The position numbers and the translations under genes were made by a program. Positions 40,901 to 47,125 of a DNA stretch of 64,000 nt are shown one piece after another. A model generated the notes under the pieces. That model had not been told where the DNA came from, searched no databases, and saw only the letters and a program-made list of their open reading frames with translations. Origin of the DNA: Diadema setosum (taxonomy: Eukaryota; Echinodermata; Echinoidea; Diadematoida; Diadematidae); contig NC_092693.1 of the NCBI RefSeq assembly GCF_964275005.1, forward strand, positions 27,271,173 through 27,335,172. The letters are read 5' to 3'. Within the stretch, counting starts at the first letter, position 1. Each line of letters begins with the position of its first letter.

Positions 40901-41992
40901 TGCCGTCGTCTGCTATATGGTAGGGATCAACGGCATGGTGCGTGCAGTGCGCTGAGCGAGACATGACGTCATCGCTCGTGAACGGTGGGAGTCCAAACCG
41001 TAGTGCCAGTGGTATAGCAAGCAATATTACGCGTAGGACTAAGCGCAAAATTTGGCGATACGCCCATGGAATAAACATACCTGACAACTGCTAAACATGA
41101 GAAGGAAGCAGACTGTAAGAAATTTTGATTTCAAACAAATTTTTCACTAAATTTCCAATTTTTTCGAACAAATTTTTCACTAAATTTCCAATTTTTTACC
41201 TTGTAATTTACCTACCTTAGCTTAAAATCTTTTTTTTAGGATGTTGTAGCCTAGACGTGTCGTCTCGCTTGTCTCGTTCGTACGATCGTAGCCGATAGAA
41301 TTTGTAATTTGTTCGATCGATCGTTTATAATATTCTACAAAAGCCGAAGCACGTTACAGCCGCAGAGAGGGGCAGACACTTTCACGCATGAAACTACATA
41401 GGGCAGCTGCGCGACCTTTACATACCCCAAGAAAGTGACGCATAAAATTAAGTCCGACATACAAACGGCGACAGCGCACCTAGTACTCCGTCATCGTATC
41501 ATCAGGAGATTCTGGGAGGTGATTTTTCTGCATTTTCGTGATATTTATTGAGAAATTCAGGTACGATTGTGGAATAATTTCTATTATAAGAGCATCACAA
41601 ATTTTCGTGCGCGATATCTAGACCCCTCAACCATACACAGTGGAGGGGCAATCGCCATAAGAGAGAGCCGATACATTTTATATGCACATTTATTTCACCA
41701 TAACTTCTGATTTCTGACACAACACGACATGGAATATGTGGGCGCATGTACGAGTGCTGCTACCACAGCACAAGTTAGCTACACGCAGCCGCTGTCGGCG
41801 CAGCGGCTGCGTGTAGTTAAGCACAAGTATAACATTGAACAGGGTCAGAGACTTACCATCAAACAGTGTTGAACTACCTGCAAAAGATCGTCTGATTATG
41901 GCAGACGACGGGTGGAGATGCCTGCATTTCTGAAAGACCGTAATTGCTGGTTTAAGCTGAGACGTGACAAATCTTGCTAGCGTTGCAGCCAT
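8146..41992 (-). CDS. GCSH: Glycine cleavage system H protein, mitochondrial (complete, 5 exons)
   Basis: Lipoyl-carrier protein of the glycine cleavage complex in the mitochondrial matrix. Its lipoyl arm carries the aminomethyl group between the P, T and L proteins. Coding exons are 41,992-41,857, 17,305-17,223, 10,218-10,155, 9,631-9,500 and 8,243-8,146. All introns are GT-AG and the phases agree (1,0,1,1), giving 513 bases and 170 residues, close to the human 173. Residues 1-45 are a basic, hydroxyl-rich, acid-poor presequence. The mature part starts near [10 protein letters not shown] and contains [20 protein letters not shown] and the lipoylation site ESVKAASD with the modified lysine at residue 104. 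It ends WLVRMKL...[10 protein letters not shown]. The start ATG sits in a good context (A at -3, G at +4). Five exons is also the human arrangement. Intron 1 is 24.5 kb and almost wholly repeats. No frame damage was seen, so the gene should be functional. Confidence 0.97.
8343..8640. repeat. Direct-plus-inverted repeat cluster in GCSH intron 4
   Basis: The word GGAAATAAAGCTAATCTTCT occurs at about 8,343 and 8,480 in direct orientation and inverted at about 8,610-8,630. The CTGCTAGCCTTTGTCTG words between are duplicated too. A foldback segment or MITE remnant is the simplest reading. The whole segment lies within intron 4. Confidence 0.75.
8764..8800. repeat. Homopolymer T/G tracts in GCSH intron 4
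   Basis: A T-rich run is followed by GGGGATGGGGGGGG-type sequence. The rest of intron 4 up to 9,499 has no other recognisable feature. Confidence 0.7.
9500..9631 (-). CDS. GCSH: GCSH coding exon 4 (lipoyl domain core)
   Basis: 132 bases between acceptor TCCTCAG and donor GTGAGG. It encodes (E)[20 protein letters not shown] followed by [20 protein letters not shown] and YDD. The lysine in ESVKAASD is the family's lipoylation site. APVSGEV and the PGLVN segment are the usual hairpin and exit strand of the lipoyl domain. Phase 1 at both ends. Confidence 0.98.
10155..10218 (-). CDS. GCSH: GCSH coding exon 3
   Basis: 64 bases encoding [20 protein letters not shown] then A, between acceptor CTCACAG and donor GTTAGC. 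LGDVV and LPEVG are family hallmarks. It starts in phase 0 and ends in phase 1, agreeing with both neighbours. Confidence 0.97.
10219..11734. other. GCSH intron 2, left part, without gene
   Basis: The intron holds a (TTA)/(TCA) microsatellite at about 10,412-10,482, a TTTTG-rich run at about 11,133-11,172, and a pogo/Tigger-like end at about 11,404-11,416. No coding exon was recognised. Confidence 0.5.
11735..12326. mobile_element. GC-rich TIR element, copy 1
   Basis: 592 bp bounded by perfect inverted ends GACCCCGTTTACAGTGC and GCACTGTAAACGGGGTC. The subterminal regions are dense in CTCGGCCGCGGC words in both orientations. The GC-rich, CpG-rich ends contrast sharply with the AT-rich surroundings. 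Arg/Ala-rich open frames across it come from composition, not coding. A second, divergent and interrupted copy lies at 23,975-25,110. Confidence 0.8.
12375..13150. repeat. Foldback-like segment with CCAGGGAGGTG ends
   Basis: CCAGGGAGGTG near 12,390 is matched by inverted CACCTCCCTGG near 13,120. Further inside, TTTGAAGTCATGC and GGCGCCGC words also pair in inverse orientation. The arms are uneven, so copies have diverged or one arm has gained sequence. Related CCAGGGAGGT words recur inside the next elements at about 14,278 and 14,563. Confidence 0.55.
13337..13842. mobile_element. Foldback MITE with ~120-bp arms
   Basis: The left arm contains ATAGCCCTTTGACAAGGCCT, then ATGAGACTAACT, then GTGGTGCAGCCA. 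The right arm carries these words inverted in reverse order (TGGCTGCACCAC, AGTTAGTCTCAT, AAGGCCTTGTTAAAAGGC). There is no ORF of note between. It is non-autonomous and sits in GCSH intron 2. Confidence 0.7.
13905..14798. mobile_element. TA-flanked TIR element with nested inner TIRs
   Basis: The ends are GGCGTGTCTTCATCAGCCCG and its inverse, a ~25-bp near-perfect TIR, with TA on both outer sides. A weaker inner pair (GCGTCTCCATCAGCCCGAAA near 14,104 and its partner near 14,700) repeats the same design, so a copy of the family may have inserted into another. The left half carries several AGCGCGCT palindromes. A (TG)n tract at about 14,343-14,382 lies inside. Confidence 0.7.
14967..16224 (+). 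mobile_element. GGACG-tract/hairpin element, family B, with seven X-box-like palindromes
   Basis: It starts near ATACCCCCGCC and ends GGCGGGGGTAT plus A tail, a 10-11-bp inverted pair. Between lie about seven ~161-bp units. Each contains GTTACCATGGCAAC, at 15,043, 15,206, 15,367, 15,529, 15,692, 15,853 and 16,012, and an AAGTTTCATGGAAATTG-like phrase. A GGACCGACCG tract at about 16,150-16,172 precedes the terminal hairpin TACCCCC...GGGGGTA. The layout is the same as families A and C. The class may be Helentron-like (inference). Confidence 0.75.
16225..17222. other. GCSH intron 2, right part, without gene
   Basis: AT-rich sequence between the family B element and exon 2. Short frames overlap at 16,775-17,176 without family resemblance. 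Nothing further was recognised. Confidence 0.5.
17223..17305 (-). CDS. GCSH: GCSH coding exon 2
   Basis: 83 bases. The first two bases complete the aspartate codon begun in exon 1, then [20 protein letters not shown] and GITDFAQ follow. Donor GTGAGT and acceptor CTCTAG are clear. The YSTDHEWV and GITDFAQ motifs mark the start of the mature H protein. Confidence 0.97.
17306..18816. other. GCSH intron 1, proximal part, without gene
   Basis: No exon or clear repeat was recognised here apart from a T run near 18,219. This is the longest stretch of intron 1 without an identifiable mobile element. Confidence 0.45.
18817..19858 (+). mobile_element. GGACG-tract/hairpin element, family C, copy 1
   Basis: It begins ACAAGAGACCCGCGGGTCTA (containing the palindrome GACCCGCGGGTC) and then GCGCTCACCTGA. 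It ends CTCAGGTGAGCTAAAAAA. GCTCACCTGA and TCAGGTGAGC form an inverted pair offset from the 5' tip. The body has about three diverged units with GCCAAGTTTGATGAAAAT and AGAAGATGAAAATGTA. A GACGGACGCCGGACG tract at about 19,756-19,807 precedes the hairpin. Copy 2 is at 30,511-31,242. Confidence 0.8.
20230..21240 (+). mobile_element. Degenerate LINE fragment (CR1/L2/jockey-like reverse transcriptase)
   Basis: Translated pieces match the second half of a non-LTR reverse transcriptase. [20 protein letters not shown] and [19 protein letters not shown] are the fingers/palm block ahead of the YxDD region. Next comes a stretch resembling the LQ-LNTLVNW thumb region, then [20 protein letters not shown] (compare the usual QRRAARFV.NDY...). 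The frame changes several times and the catalytic YxDD is not intact, so it is dead. The 5' part with the endonuclease is absent. It lies antisense to GCSH in intron 1. Confidence 0.8.
21549..21720. mobile_element. Hairpin MITE, ~170 bp
   Basis: Almost the whole segment folds on itself. The arms include AAGCAAATAATCAAC, CAAACTATCACTTCC, GCGATCTG and TATCTTTCC, matched in reverse order on the right (GGAAAGATA, CAGATCGC, GAAGTGATAGTTTG, GTTGATTATCTGCTT). No coding potential. Confidence 0.75.
21886..21967. repeat. Near-perfect 40-bp-arm hairpin, 2-base loop
   Basis: The left arm has CGAAATAAAAGTGCG, then TTGCACTGTGGTCTATCAC. The right arm is its complement with about two mismatches. The centre is TGACCCAGGTCA. 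It could be a tiny MITE or a structured RNA locus. Nothing in the sequence decides between these. Confidence 0.8.
22778..23382. mobile_element. TTACCGGAC-family element, diverged copy
   Basis: This segment aligns in inverse orientation with 27,623-28,489. Shared words include ACTCAGAGGATGAAATT, AAAATAACACCACTTATTCAC and GAATGTCATTAGTA. Its terminal repeats have eroded (GATCGGACGC, CTAGAATTACC). No ORF of note. Confidence 0.7.
23975..25110. mobile_element. GC-rich TIR element, copy 2, interrupted
   Basis: The ends CCCCGTTTACAGTG and CACTGTAAACGGGG match copy 1 at 11,735, as do inner words (CAATATTTTGTCGTAGTGGC, GCATTTGGCC). About 780 bp of unrelated sequence interrupts it at roughly 24,187-24,970. 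That insert contains a ~60-bp direct repeat (CATGTCTACACCTATCCCAA at about 24,190 and 24,604) and CTTCAAGTT words in both orientations. Confidence 0.7.
24420..24600 (+). repeat. Fragment resembling the GGACG-tract elements (family D)
   Basis: It holds the phrase GCAAGTTTCATCTAAATCCG, then TTTTTGAGTTATTTT, then a run of AACGAACGAACAAACAAACC-type tetranucleotides and GGAGGTAAT. This is the same order of parts as the 3' ends of families A-C, but the terminal hairpin partner is not seen here. Confidence 0.45.
25111..26333. other. GCSH intron 1 segment, repeat fragments
   Basis: At about 25,990-26,110 there is TTGTCCGATTTTCCTCAAAC followed by TTCACTCAATCCACA, shared with 28,580-28,665 and partly with 54,700-54,750. 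It ends TTTCCT then TTAA, consistent with a solo end of a TTAA-type element. Nothing else was recognised. Confidence 0.5.
26334..26854 (-). mobile_element. Rearranged LINE fragment (non-LTR reverse transcriptase C-terminal part)
   Basis: Minus-strand translation gives [20 protein letters not shown] and [20 protein letters not shown] (thumb region), then [20 protein letters not shown] and [20 protein letters not shown], all typical of CR1/L2/jockey-clade RT C-termini. The LPTLAYHR segment also occurs upstream of the CKDLG segment, out of the normal order, so the copy is internally rearranged. A T-rich insertion interrupts it near 26,505-26,540. Confidence 0.8.
27212..28690. mobile_element. TTAA-type (Kolobok-like) element with nested insertion
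   Basis: The ends are AGGACAAGTTCACCTTCAT and the inverse of AGGACAAGTCCACCTTCAT. TTAA lies outside the right end, and TTAG (one change from TTAA) outside the left. Inside each end lie paired words (GGATTGAGTG/CACTCAATCC and AAAAGTTATGAATTTT-like). A TTACCGGAC-family element occupies 27,623-28,489. No transposase was recognised. Confidence 0.7.
27623..28489. mobile_element. TTACCGGAC-family element nested in the TTAA element
   Basis: It begins TTACCGGACACGC preceded by TA and ends GCGTCCGGTAATT. An internal GTCCGGTAA at 28,266-28,274 resembles a third end and is conserved in degenerate form in the copy at 22,778. It is homologous to that copy in inverse orientation. No coding potential seen. 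Confidence 0.65.
28770..29170. repeat. Tandem array, ~120-160-bp units rich in CGTTGG/CCAACG
   Basis: About three units each contain GGGATGATCGTTGGTCAGC and GTCAGCCAACGCCAACGATC, so the CGTTGG and CCAACG words form local hairpins. Units are separated by AGAGTACAATA and CCCACGGG. The vocabulary resembles the minisatellite at 36,790-39,860. Confidence 0.75.
29541..30304. mobile_element. TIR element, CCTGGGG...CCCCAGG
   Basis: 764 bp with inverted ends CCTGGGGTGGTATTCTGAGG and CCTCAGAATACGGCCCCAGG. The subterminal parts are full of TAATTAAG and TGATTAAGT words in both orientations plus more TATTCTGAG/CTCAGAATA copies. No transposase, so it is a MITE-like element. The target duplication is unclear. 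Confidence 0.7.
30511..31242 (+). mobile_element. GGACG-tract/hairpin element, family C, copy 2
   Basis: It is closely similar to 18,817-19,858 over both ends and the body but has about one internal unit fewer, consistent with unit-number variation. It begins ACAAGAGACCCGCGGGTCTA and ends GGCTCAGGTGAGCTAAAAA. A GACGCACGACGCAC/GGACGCCGGACG tract lies before the end hairpin. Confidence 0.8.
31345..31978. repeat. Telomere-like minisatellite (left part)
   Basis: Degenerate tandem units of roughly 50-90 bp contain CCTAGGGTTAGGGT, AGTGTTAGGGTAAC and ACGCGGACCCCGGTGTCC. TTAGGG is frequent but not a pure telomeric tract. The array is split by the CAGGGCTGC element and continues at 35,961. Near the outer limits CCCACAGACCTATGG (31,361) and its approximate inverse (36,247) face each other. 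Confidence 0.85.
33121..33288. repeat. Two overlapping perfect palindromes
   Basis: The first has 33-base arms (33,121-33,153 and 33,155-33,187) around one base. The second has 67-base arms (33,154-33,220 and 33,222-33,288) around one base, without a mismatch. They are formed by an array unit lying inverted between direct ones. The perfection implies a recent inversion or an assembly artefact. Confidence 0.9.
33313..33498. mobile_element. pogo/Tigger-like MITE inserted in the array of element A
   Basis: 186 bp, TA on both sides, ends CAGTGGACTCCCGTTATAAC and the inverse of CAGTGCACTCCCGTTATAAC. The neighbouring array unit at about 34,077 (ATGATACACGCGCC) shows the empty target site. Related ends occur at 59,860-60,756 and 63,019. 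Confidence 0.85.
35506..35862 (-). other. 118-codon open frame near the right end of element A
   Basis: The frame opens about 100 bases inside the element. It starts [20 protein letters not shown], is strongly basic for its first ~40 residues, and has several cysteines later ([11 protein letters not shown]). The position and basic N-terminus would suit the first exon of a transposase, but no BED-finger or hAT dimerisation motif is visible. A chance frame is equally possible. Confidence 0.2.
35961..36263. repeat. Telomere-like minisatellite (right part)
   Basis: Continuation of the array at 31,345-31,978 on the far side of element A, with the same CCTAGGGTTAGGGT and ACGCGGACCC words. The duplicated target GGATACC lies at the junction. 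Confidence 0.85.
36264..36789. other. Intron 1 segment without recognisable feature
   Basis: AT-rich sequence between the two minisatellites. No ORF or repeat was identified. Confidence 0.5.
36790..37400. repeat. ~40-bp minisatellite, left part
   Basis: Units are built from GGCATCGTTGGTGCGTTGGC followed by either CATAAATTTCACATCGTT or TACAAGTACAAATTGTCC. More than a dozen units are visible. Long open frames on both strands follow from the unit length and are not genes. It is interrupted at 37,401 and resumes at 39,272. Confidence 0.9.
37401..39271. mobile_element. hAT-like TIR element 'B' (CAGGGCTGCCAAC ends)
   Basis: 1,871 bp with 13-bp inverted ends CAGGGCTGCCAAC/GTTGGCAGCCCTG and the flanking 6-bp direct repeat TCATTG. 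GTGAGA/TCTCAC words crowd both ends. The interior holds long TTA/TCA microsatellites, a (TG)n tract and no transposase. It interrupts the ~40-bp minisatellite. A truncated inverted copy follows at 39,973-41,638. Confidence 0.8.
37860..38140. repeat. (TTA)n/(TCA)n compound microsatellite
   Basis: Imperfect TTA and TCA/CCA triplets over about 280 bases inside element B. They generate spurious Tyr/Leu/Ile/His frames. A (TG)n tract follows at 38,232-38,270. Confidence 0.95.
39272..39860. repeat. ~40-bp minisatellite, right part
   Basis: The continuation of the array at 36,790 has the same GGCATCGTTGGTGCGTTGGC units. Units become more divergent toward 39,860. Confidence 0.9.
39973..41638. mobile_element. 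Truncated inverted copy of element B
   Basis: Segments 39,973-40,034, 41,013-41,220, 41,220-41,335 and 41,340-41,638 are reverse complements of parts of 37,500-38,900 in collinear order. Examples are CTAGACCCCTCAACCATAC and GGATGTTGTAGCCTAGACGTG-type words. Neither CAGGGCTGCC end is present. The microsatellite part is missing, and a separate element is inserted at 40,039-41,012. Confidence 0.8.
40039..41012. mobile_element. TIR element inserted in the B copy
   Basis: It starts CACTACGGTTTGG. The inverse CCAAACCGTAGTG lies 8 bases before the right limit. TATA occurs directly outside both limits (40,035-40,038 and 41,013-41,016). The homologous empty site in element B (TATACGCAGTTACGC at about 38,830) reads straight through, which fixes the boundaries. 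It is moderately GC-rich. A 160-codon minus-strand frame crosses the right boundary and is therefore not a gene of the element. Confidence 0.7.
41857..41992 (-). CDS. GCSH: GCSH coding exon 1 (mitochondrial targeting peptide)
   Basis: 136 bases encode [20 protein letters not shown] then [20 protein letters not shown] and STLFD plus one base, followed by donor GTAAGT. It has arginines, lysines, histidines and serines but, before the final aspartate, no acidic residue, as expected for a matrix presequence. The frame is open upstream to 42,091, but the ATG at 41,992 has a good start context and gives the family's usual length. Confidence 0.93.
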
Positions 41993-42723
41993 GTTAGTCC
42001 GTAAGTCGTTACAGGGAAATTCAGAGAATGAAATGGCAGACAGTTTGATAAACTGAGCACCCCCACATGCATGCACTGCTAAAACTAGCACAACAACTAA
42101 CGTTAGCTAGCCTAGGGCTACGTCCCGCGAGCTCTGAGCTGAATGTAAGCTGCGCTCGCTGCTACTGTGGCGCCGACATGTCAGGCCAGGGTAAATACGG
42201 CAGACACGGTGTTGGGGTGGGGTGGTATGGGGTAGGCAATGAGTGGGAATCCGGATCCCGGTTCTAGGCAGGGAAGGTGGAAGAGAGAGCCTCCCTGGTC
42301 TAGGGCAACCTTTACCCCCTGGACCCTTCCCCTGACTCTAACCCTAATCCTAATCCTGAACCTACTCCTACTCCTAACCCAAACTCTAACCCTAAACCTA
42401 CCCCCAACCCGAGTGCTCTTATTACTAGTAACCTGAACGGGGGGGGGGGGGGGGGGGGGGAGAGGGGGGAGTGGGGGTATGCTTATTGCCCTGATTTGGG
42501 GGAATACCGCCTCCCTGGGGTAACCCTACCCTTGACAATAATACAATACATGTATGACTACCCGAACCCCTCCTCCCCTCCCTGGGTAACCCTACCCTGG
42601 ATCAGATTCTAGTGTACAATAATACACGTGTACTACCCGAAATCCCGGACTGTGGGAGTGTTGTACAGGCCTATATATCTATAGCTCCCAAAATTGGCTA
42701 GTCTTCCATCATTGTCACTATTA
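41993..42723. promoter_or_regulatory. GCSH upstream region, likely promoter
   Basis: About 250 bases upstream of the GCSH start are relatively CpG-rich (around 42,110-42,260) and have no obvious TATA box, as is usual for a housekeeping gene. Further out lie CCTAA-like degenerate repeats (42,330-42,410), a 22-base G run (42,439-42,460) and CCTCCCTGGGGTAACCCTACC repeats. Promoter function is inferred from position. Confidence 0.4.
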
Positions 42724-45700
42724 GTAGACTTGCTAAGGGGGCAAACGCTGCATTTTTTAGTACAAATGTCCTACTTGGCACAGATGTTCCCTAGGGCAAT
42801 TGAAAAATTTTCATCTAAAGAGACACTCTGTATCTATGCAAATATTAAAGCCTTAATTTGCATAATTTATGCCGAAATACATATAAAAATTATAAAAAAA
42901 AATATATGTGCATCCAGCAGAAATACCTAATTTGGTAGTATTCTATAGAGTAAGTGGAAACAATTCCTGCAAAAATTGATTTCATACCTATGTAAATAAA
43001 CATAAAATTTGCATAATTATGCAATTTATTGTGCAAAAATCTGCATTTTTGAGAGAATTTCTAAACTATTAAGCACTGGATATTGTAATACAAAGTTTGA
43101 ACCTGGGATGGATGTTCCTTGTGTCAAAAGTAAATGATTCATCTGAAGAGACAAACTGTCTCTATGCAAACAACCTGTTATTTGCATAATATGCATATCA
43201 ATACCTACACATCCACAGATAATCAGAACAAACAAAAAGCCTTAATGTGACAATGTCTTAAATCGCTTTGAACTTAATATCCAAAAAGCTAATAGAATAA
43301 TATTCTCACAGCAACACTTTTCAGTTGCTTAAATTGTTTCCATATTATTTAATTAACTTAGGCATTTTATGTATAAAATGTAAATAAGTACATCAGACGT
43401 GAAATTTCAAACCATATTGATCTGTGAAATGATTTTTGCTATCGATTTTCCCTCATTGCATAAATGCTTTGCAGGGTGGGAAAAATAGCAATCGATAGTG
43501 ACACTCTTAAAATATGATTATGCAAATCTAACAGTAGGGCCTACATAATTATGAACAGGTGCAAATCGGAACAATATTGCTTACAAAAGGATTGTTTTTC
43601 CCTTGCAAACAGTACACAACTGAGGTCATGGTTAGAAAATTATTACAAAAAACACTACCATAGTGAAAGTGTGAATTCTGATTTTCATTGTATTTTGTAG
43701 GCAATCAAGCGAATAAGAGGCTTTTTACATCATACTGATTATAAATTTGTGCAAATTATGTGGATGTAAGGGTATCTGCACACATTAAGAACTTACAAGC
43801 CTGAGTTAGAAACAAAGTCTGTTTCTGGAAAAAAAAAATTAACTCAGTATACTATGAGCTACTATGGCATGGAAACTATGCTAGGAAATTTATAAACAAT
43901 AACATTTTGATAAGGCAATAATATGCAAAACTTGTCATGTGAACAATAAAGGAGATGTTATACTTTAAGTCGAATAATCTCAGTCTCTGACTTAAAATCA
44001 GTCAATTTCAACCATAAATCAAAGCAGAAATAATATGTTCATAGCCATAAAAGAGTATATTCGATGGCTTTTACAATTACTAGGATGTGATTTGTCAACA
44101 GATCGTCACAGGCTACTGTTTACGAGAATCGTAAATGTCATATTCTCCCTGGTTGTGATTGTTTTCCCTTGGGAAAATGTAACTCCCTGGCGGTCCAAAG
44201 AATGTTATATTCCACCACATATCAGCTAATACTGTACCTGCATAGAATACTGATGATCATGACCTACATGATATTGAAGCTTTTTCCAAAAAATAATCAT
44301 GTTAACTGGTTTAGTGTAAAGATGTCAGAGGTTAAATTAAAAGAAATACACAGGTAAAAATGTAAAAGGTAAGAATGTCAGAGGTTATACATGTGTGCAT
44401 CAAAATTAACTTCCATGCGACCCATACATTAAATGTAATGATGGTGATGACTATACCATGTCACTGAATTTCATGTCCTTTCCTACTTATCAAGAGGAAA
44501 CAAAAACACTTGAGAGGGGAGGGCTTAACATTTTTTCGATAATCAACAAAGGTATCACTGTCCGGTAGAACATGCACACATTATGTACTAAGTTTCATGA
44601 TGCCTTGATTCACATTCAAGATATGAAAGAAAGAGTGAAATATAGCACTTCCATCAGAGCTTTGAAATTTTGGCAGTAAATTTCCCAGAGAATATCCATT
44701 AGGAAATACATGTATATATGAAGTTTCAAGAAAAATCCTACAGCATTGTAAAAACATGAGGGAAACAGTGAAATTTTGAGAGCCCAATTGACCTTGATCT
44801 TTGACCCCTCACCTTTGACAAATGACCCCTAAATTCCCTAGAAAATCCCTGCCAGTACCAAGTTCCATGAAGACACCTTGAACCATTTGCGAGATTCAGA
44901 GAAAAAAAAAGTGAAATTTTAACATTTTCACCTGAACTTTGACCTTTGACCTCTTGACCTGAAACTCTCTGGAGAATCTTATTTTGGTAGTACATTGTAT
45001 GCAGTCAGTAAGTTTGAAGAAAGTACCGTCAGACGTTGCATAGATATGGGGAAAATATTGAAATTTAGCATTGATCTTGAACTACTTAATCACTTGCCCC
45101 ATCATACGTCATCTTTGGACCAGGTTTGGGGAAATTTACATAATCCAGTCTTGAGTTATCGCGTAAACTGATACAATTTCTTAAGTCGACCTTGACCATT
45201 GACTTCTGGTACATTTGGGTATTGATATGCACAATATGCTAATTAGGTGGTATTTGCATATAGACAAATAGTGTTTTGATATTACAAAACCATTTCCTTT
45301 TGACTAAAGGAAATGCATACTACTTCCGTAGCTTTCATTATAAAATGCAGTTCTTTGACTGTAAGAAAAATGTTAAAAATAATGTTTTTACTTTACTTTC
45401 TTTAGTAATTATGTAAATTAGCTGGTAATGATGGTTCAATTATTCAAATTCTTTCTCATTTTGTTTCATAAAGTGTTTCTAACGGGTTATATCTATCTAG
45501 GATGAGATTTGAGGGGAGTTTCATTAAAGCTTCATTAAGGCTTTTTGTTTGTTCTGCAGACGCGTGTAGGTATTGATATGCATATTATGCAAATAACAGG
45601 TTGTTTGCATAGAGACAGTTTGTCTCTTCAGATGAATCATTTACTTTTGACCCAAGGAACATCCATCCCAGGTTCAAATTTTGTATTACAAGATCCAGTG

Positions 45701-46056
45701 CTTAATAGTTGAGAAATTCTTTCAAAAATGCAGATTTTTGCACAATAAATTGCGTAATTATGCAAATTTTATGTTTATTTACATAGGTATAAAATCAATT
45801 TTGGCAGGAATTGTTTCCTCATACTCTATAGAATACTTCTACCAAATTAGTTATTTCCGCTGGATGCACATATATTTTGAAATTATTTTTATATGTATTT
45901 TTGCATAAATTATGCAAATTAAGGTTTATTTGCATAGGTACAGATTGTCTCTTTAGATGAAAAAATTCCAATTGTACAGAGGAACACGTGTGCTAAATAG
46001 GACATTTATGTACTAAAAAATGCAGCGATTACCCCTTTTTCGCCCTTAGCAAGCAT
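42724..46056. mobile_element. Large foldback element with ~520-bp inverted arms
   Basis: The left arm (42,724-43,250) and right arm (45,530-46,056) are inverted copies along their length. Shared words include CTTGCTAAGGG at the tips, CTGCATTTTTTAGTAC, ATCTGAAGAGACAAACTGTC and TTTGCATAATTATGCAAT. Each arm contains two diverged ~350-bp units, and a third lies at about 45,215-45,265. ACTATTA flanks both sides as a possible 7-bp target duplication. The loop holds a family A copy. No transposase was recognised. Confidence 0.8.
44560..45210 (-). mobile_element. GGACG-tract element family A, truncated copy 2
   Basis: This segment is similar to about 3,640-4,440 in the same plus-strand reading: TGAAATTTTGAGAGCCCAAT, TTGACCTTTGACC runs, CCCTAAATTCCCTAGA, AGTCTTGAGTTATCGCGTAA. 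It lacks the GGACG tract and end hairpin. The strand is arbitrary. It lies in the loop of the foldback element. Confidence 0.65.
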
Positions 46057-47125
46057 ACTATTATATCTCCACTGAGGAGACCCTTACCGGCAGCACCTCG
46101 CAGGCAACTCCAACGCAGGTACTTCTCAGTACCCGTAAGTCGCACGTAACAGAAAACGGATCGGTTTCAAAGCTCTCACGCACGTCACACGGAATACACG
46201 CAAGTAGAAGGTAAGTAGCACGCGTCTAGCAGGTAAGAAACAAGTGCGAAGCTCGCAAACATTCTTGTCCGCCCGCGGAAAATTCTCCTGCGTGCTGGAA
46301 AATCCCTCCTCGCAACAAGCCTGCGTAGCTTGCCCGGAATAGTGTGACACGGTCTTCAAACAGTTATTTTCTTTTGCATATTATTTTGTTTTATAATTTC
46401 AAAAGCTGCGTTGTGTTGTGCAGCTCTGTCTTGCCGGTGGCGGAGATCATGATAATATCAAAGCAGAGAAGAATGATTAAAATGTTTTTGTGACACTTTT
46501 GACATAGACAGAGGCACGATGAATGTCCCTGTCTAGGTCCATGGCCCAACACAGCAACAGCTAAAATATGCAAACTGGATTCCAAGTACTGAAAAGTGTA
46601 AGGTTGACGTACAGGTTGTTAGAATGGCTCTTTATTACGTCATAAAACGTTCATACATTTGAATATGTTAGTAAACCGGTCTGCATAAAATTTGCATGGA
46701 ATGATATAAGTATGCTCGGTGACTAGAAGAAAACGAAAGTCGGGATGCGTTAACCACTTGATGTAGGTCCAAACAAATTAACGAATTCCAACATACTCAA
46801 TGCATCGGTGACATCGGTCAGTCAGTGAAATAGGCCTCATTATAGATGTGGAATGAACCTTTCACCATGACGCACCTGCATGGGATACAAAACTTGAGGA
46901 ATGCGAACTGGTGATGCGTAGAAAAGAAAACCAGAAACGCATTTCCAAAAGGCCTAACAAGCCCTCCAACATAATGCTCGAGCCAGTACAGCGCTTGAAG
47001 TTTGTTCCCGTGATTTGCATTCCAGGATAAGATTGACGGGCAAGAAATTTGCATACGTTGCATAGTAGGGCCTATTATTATACTGCCTTTCGCCAAAGAA
47101 CCATTGTTAAATAATATCCGCATAA
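46057..47125. other. GCSH-H3 intergenic segment with dispersed repeat
   Basis: Positions 46,400-46,565 share ~165 bp with 60,475-60,630 (CTTGCCGGTGGCGGAGATCAT-like, ATCAAAGCAG, CACGATGAATGTCC). No coding exon was recognised. Confidence 0.5.

Noticed and set aside
40605-41087. 160-codon minus-strand frame
   Set aside because: It crosses the boundary between an inserted element and the inverted B copy, so it cannot be a conserved gene of either.
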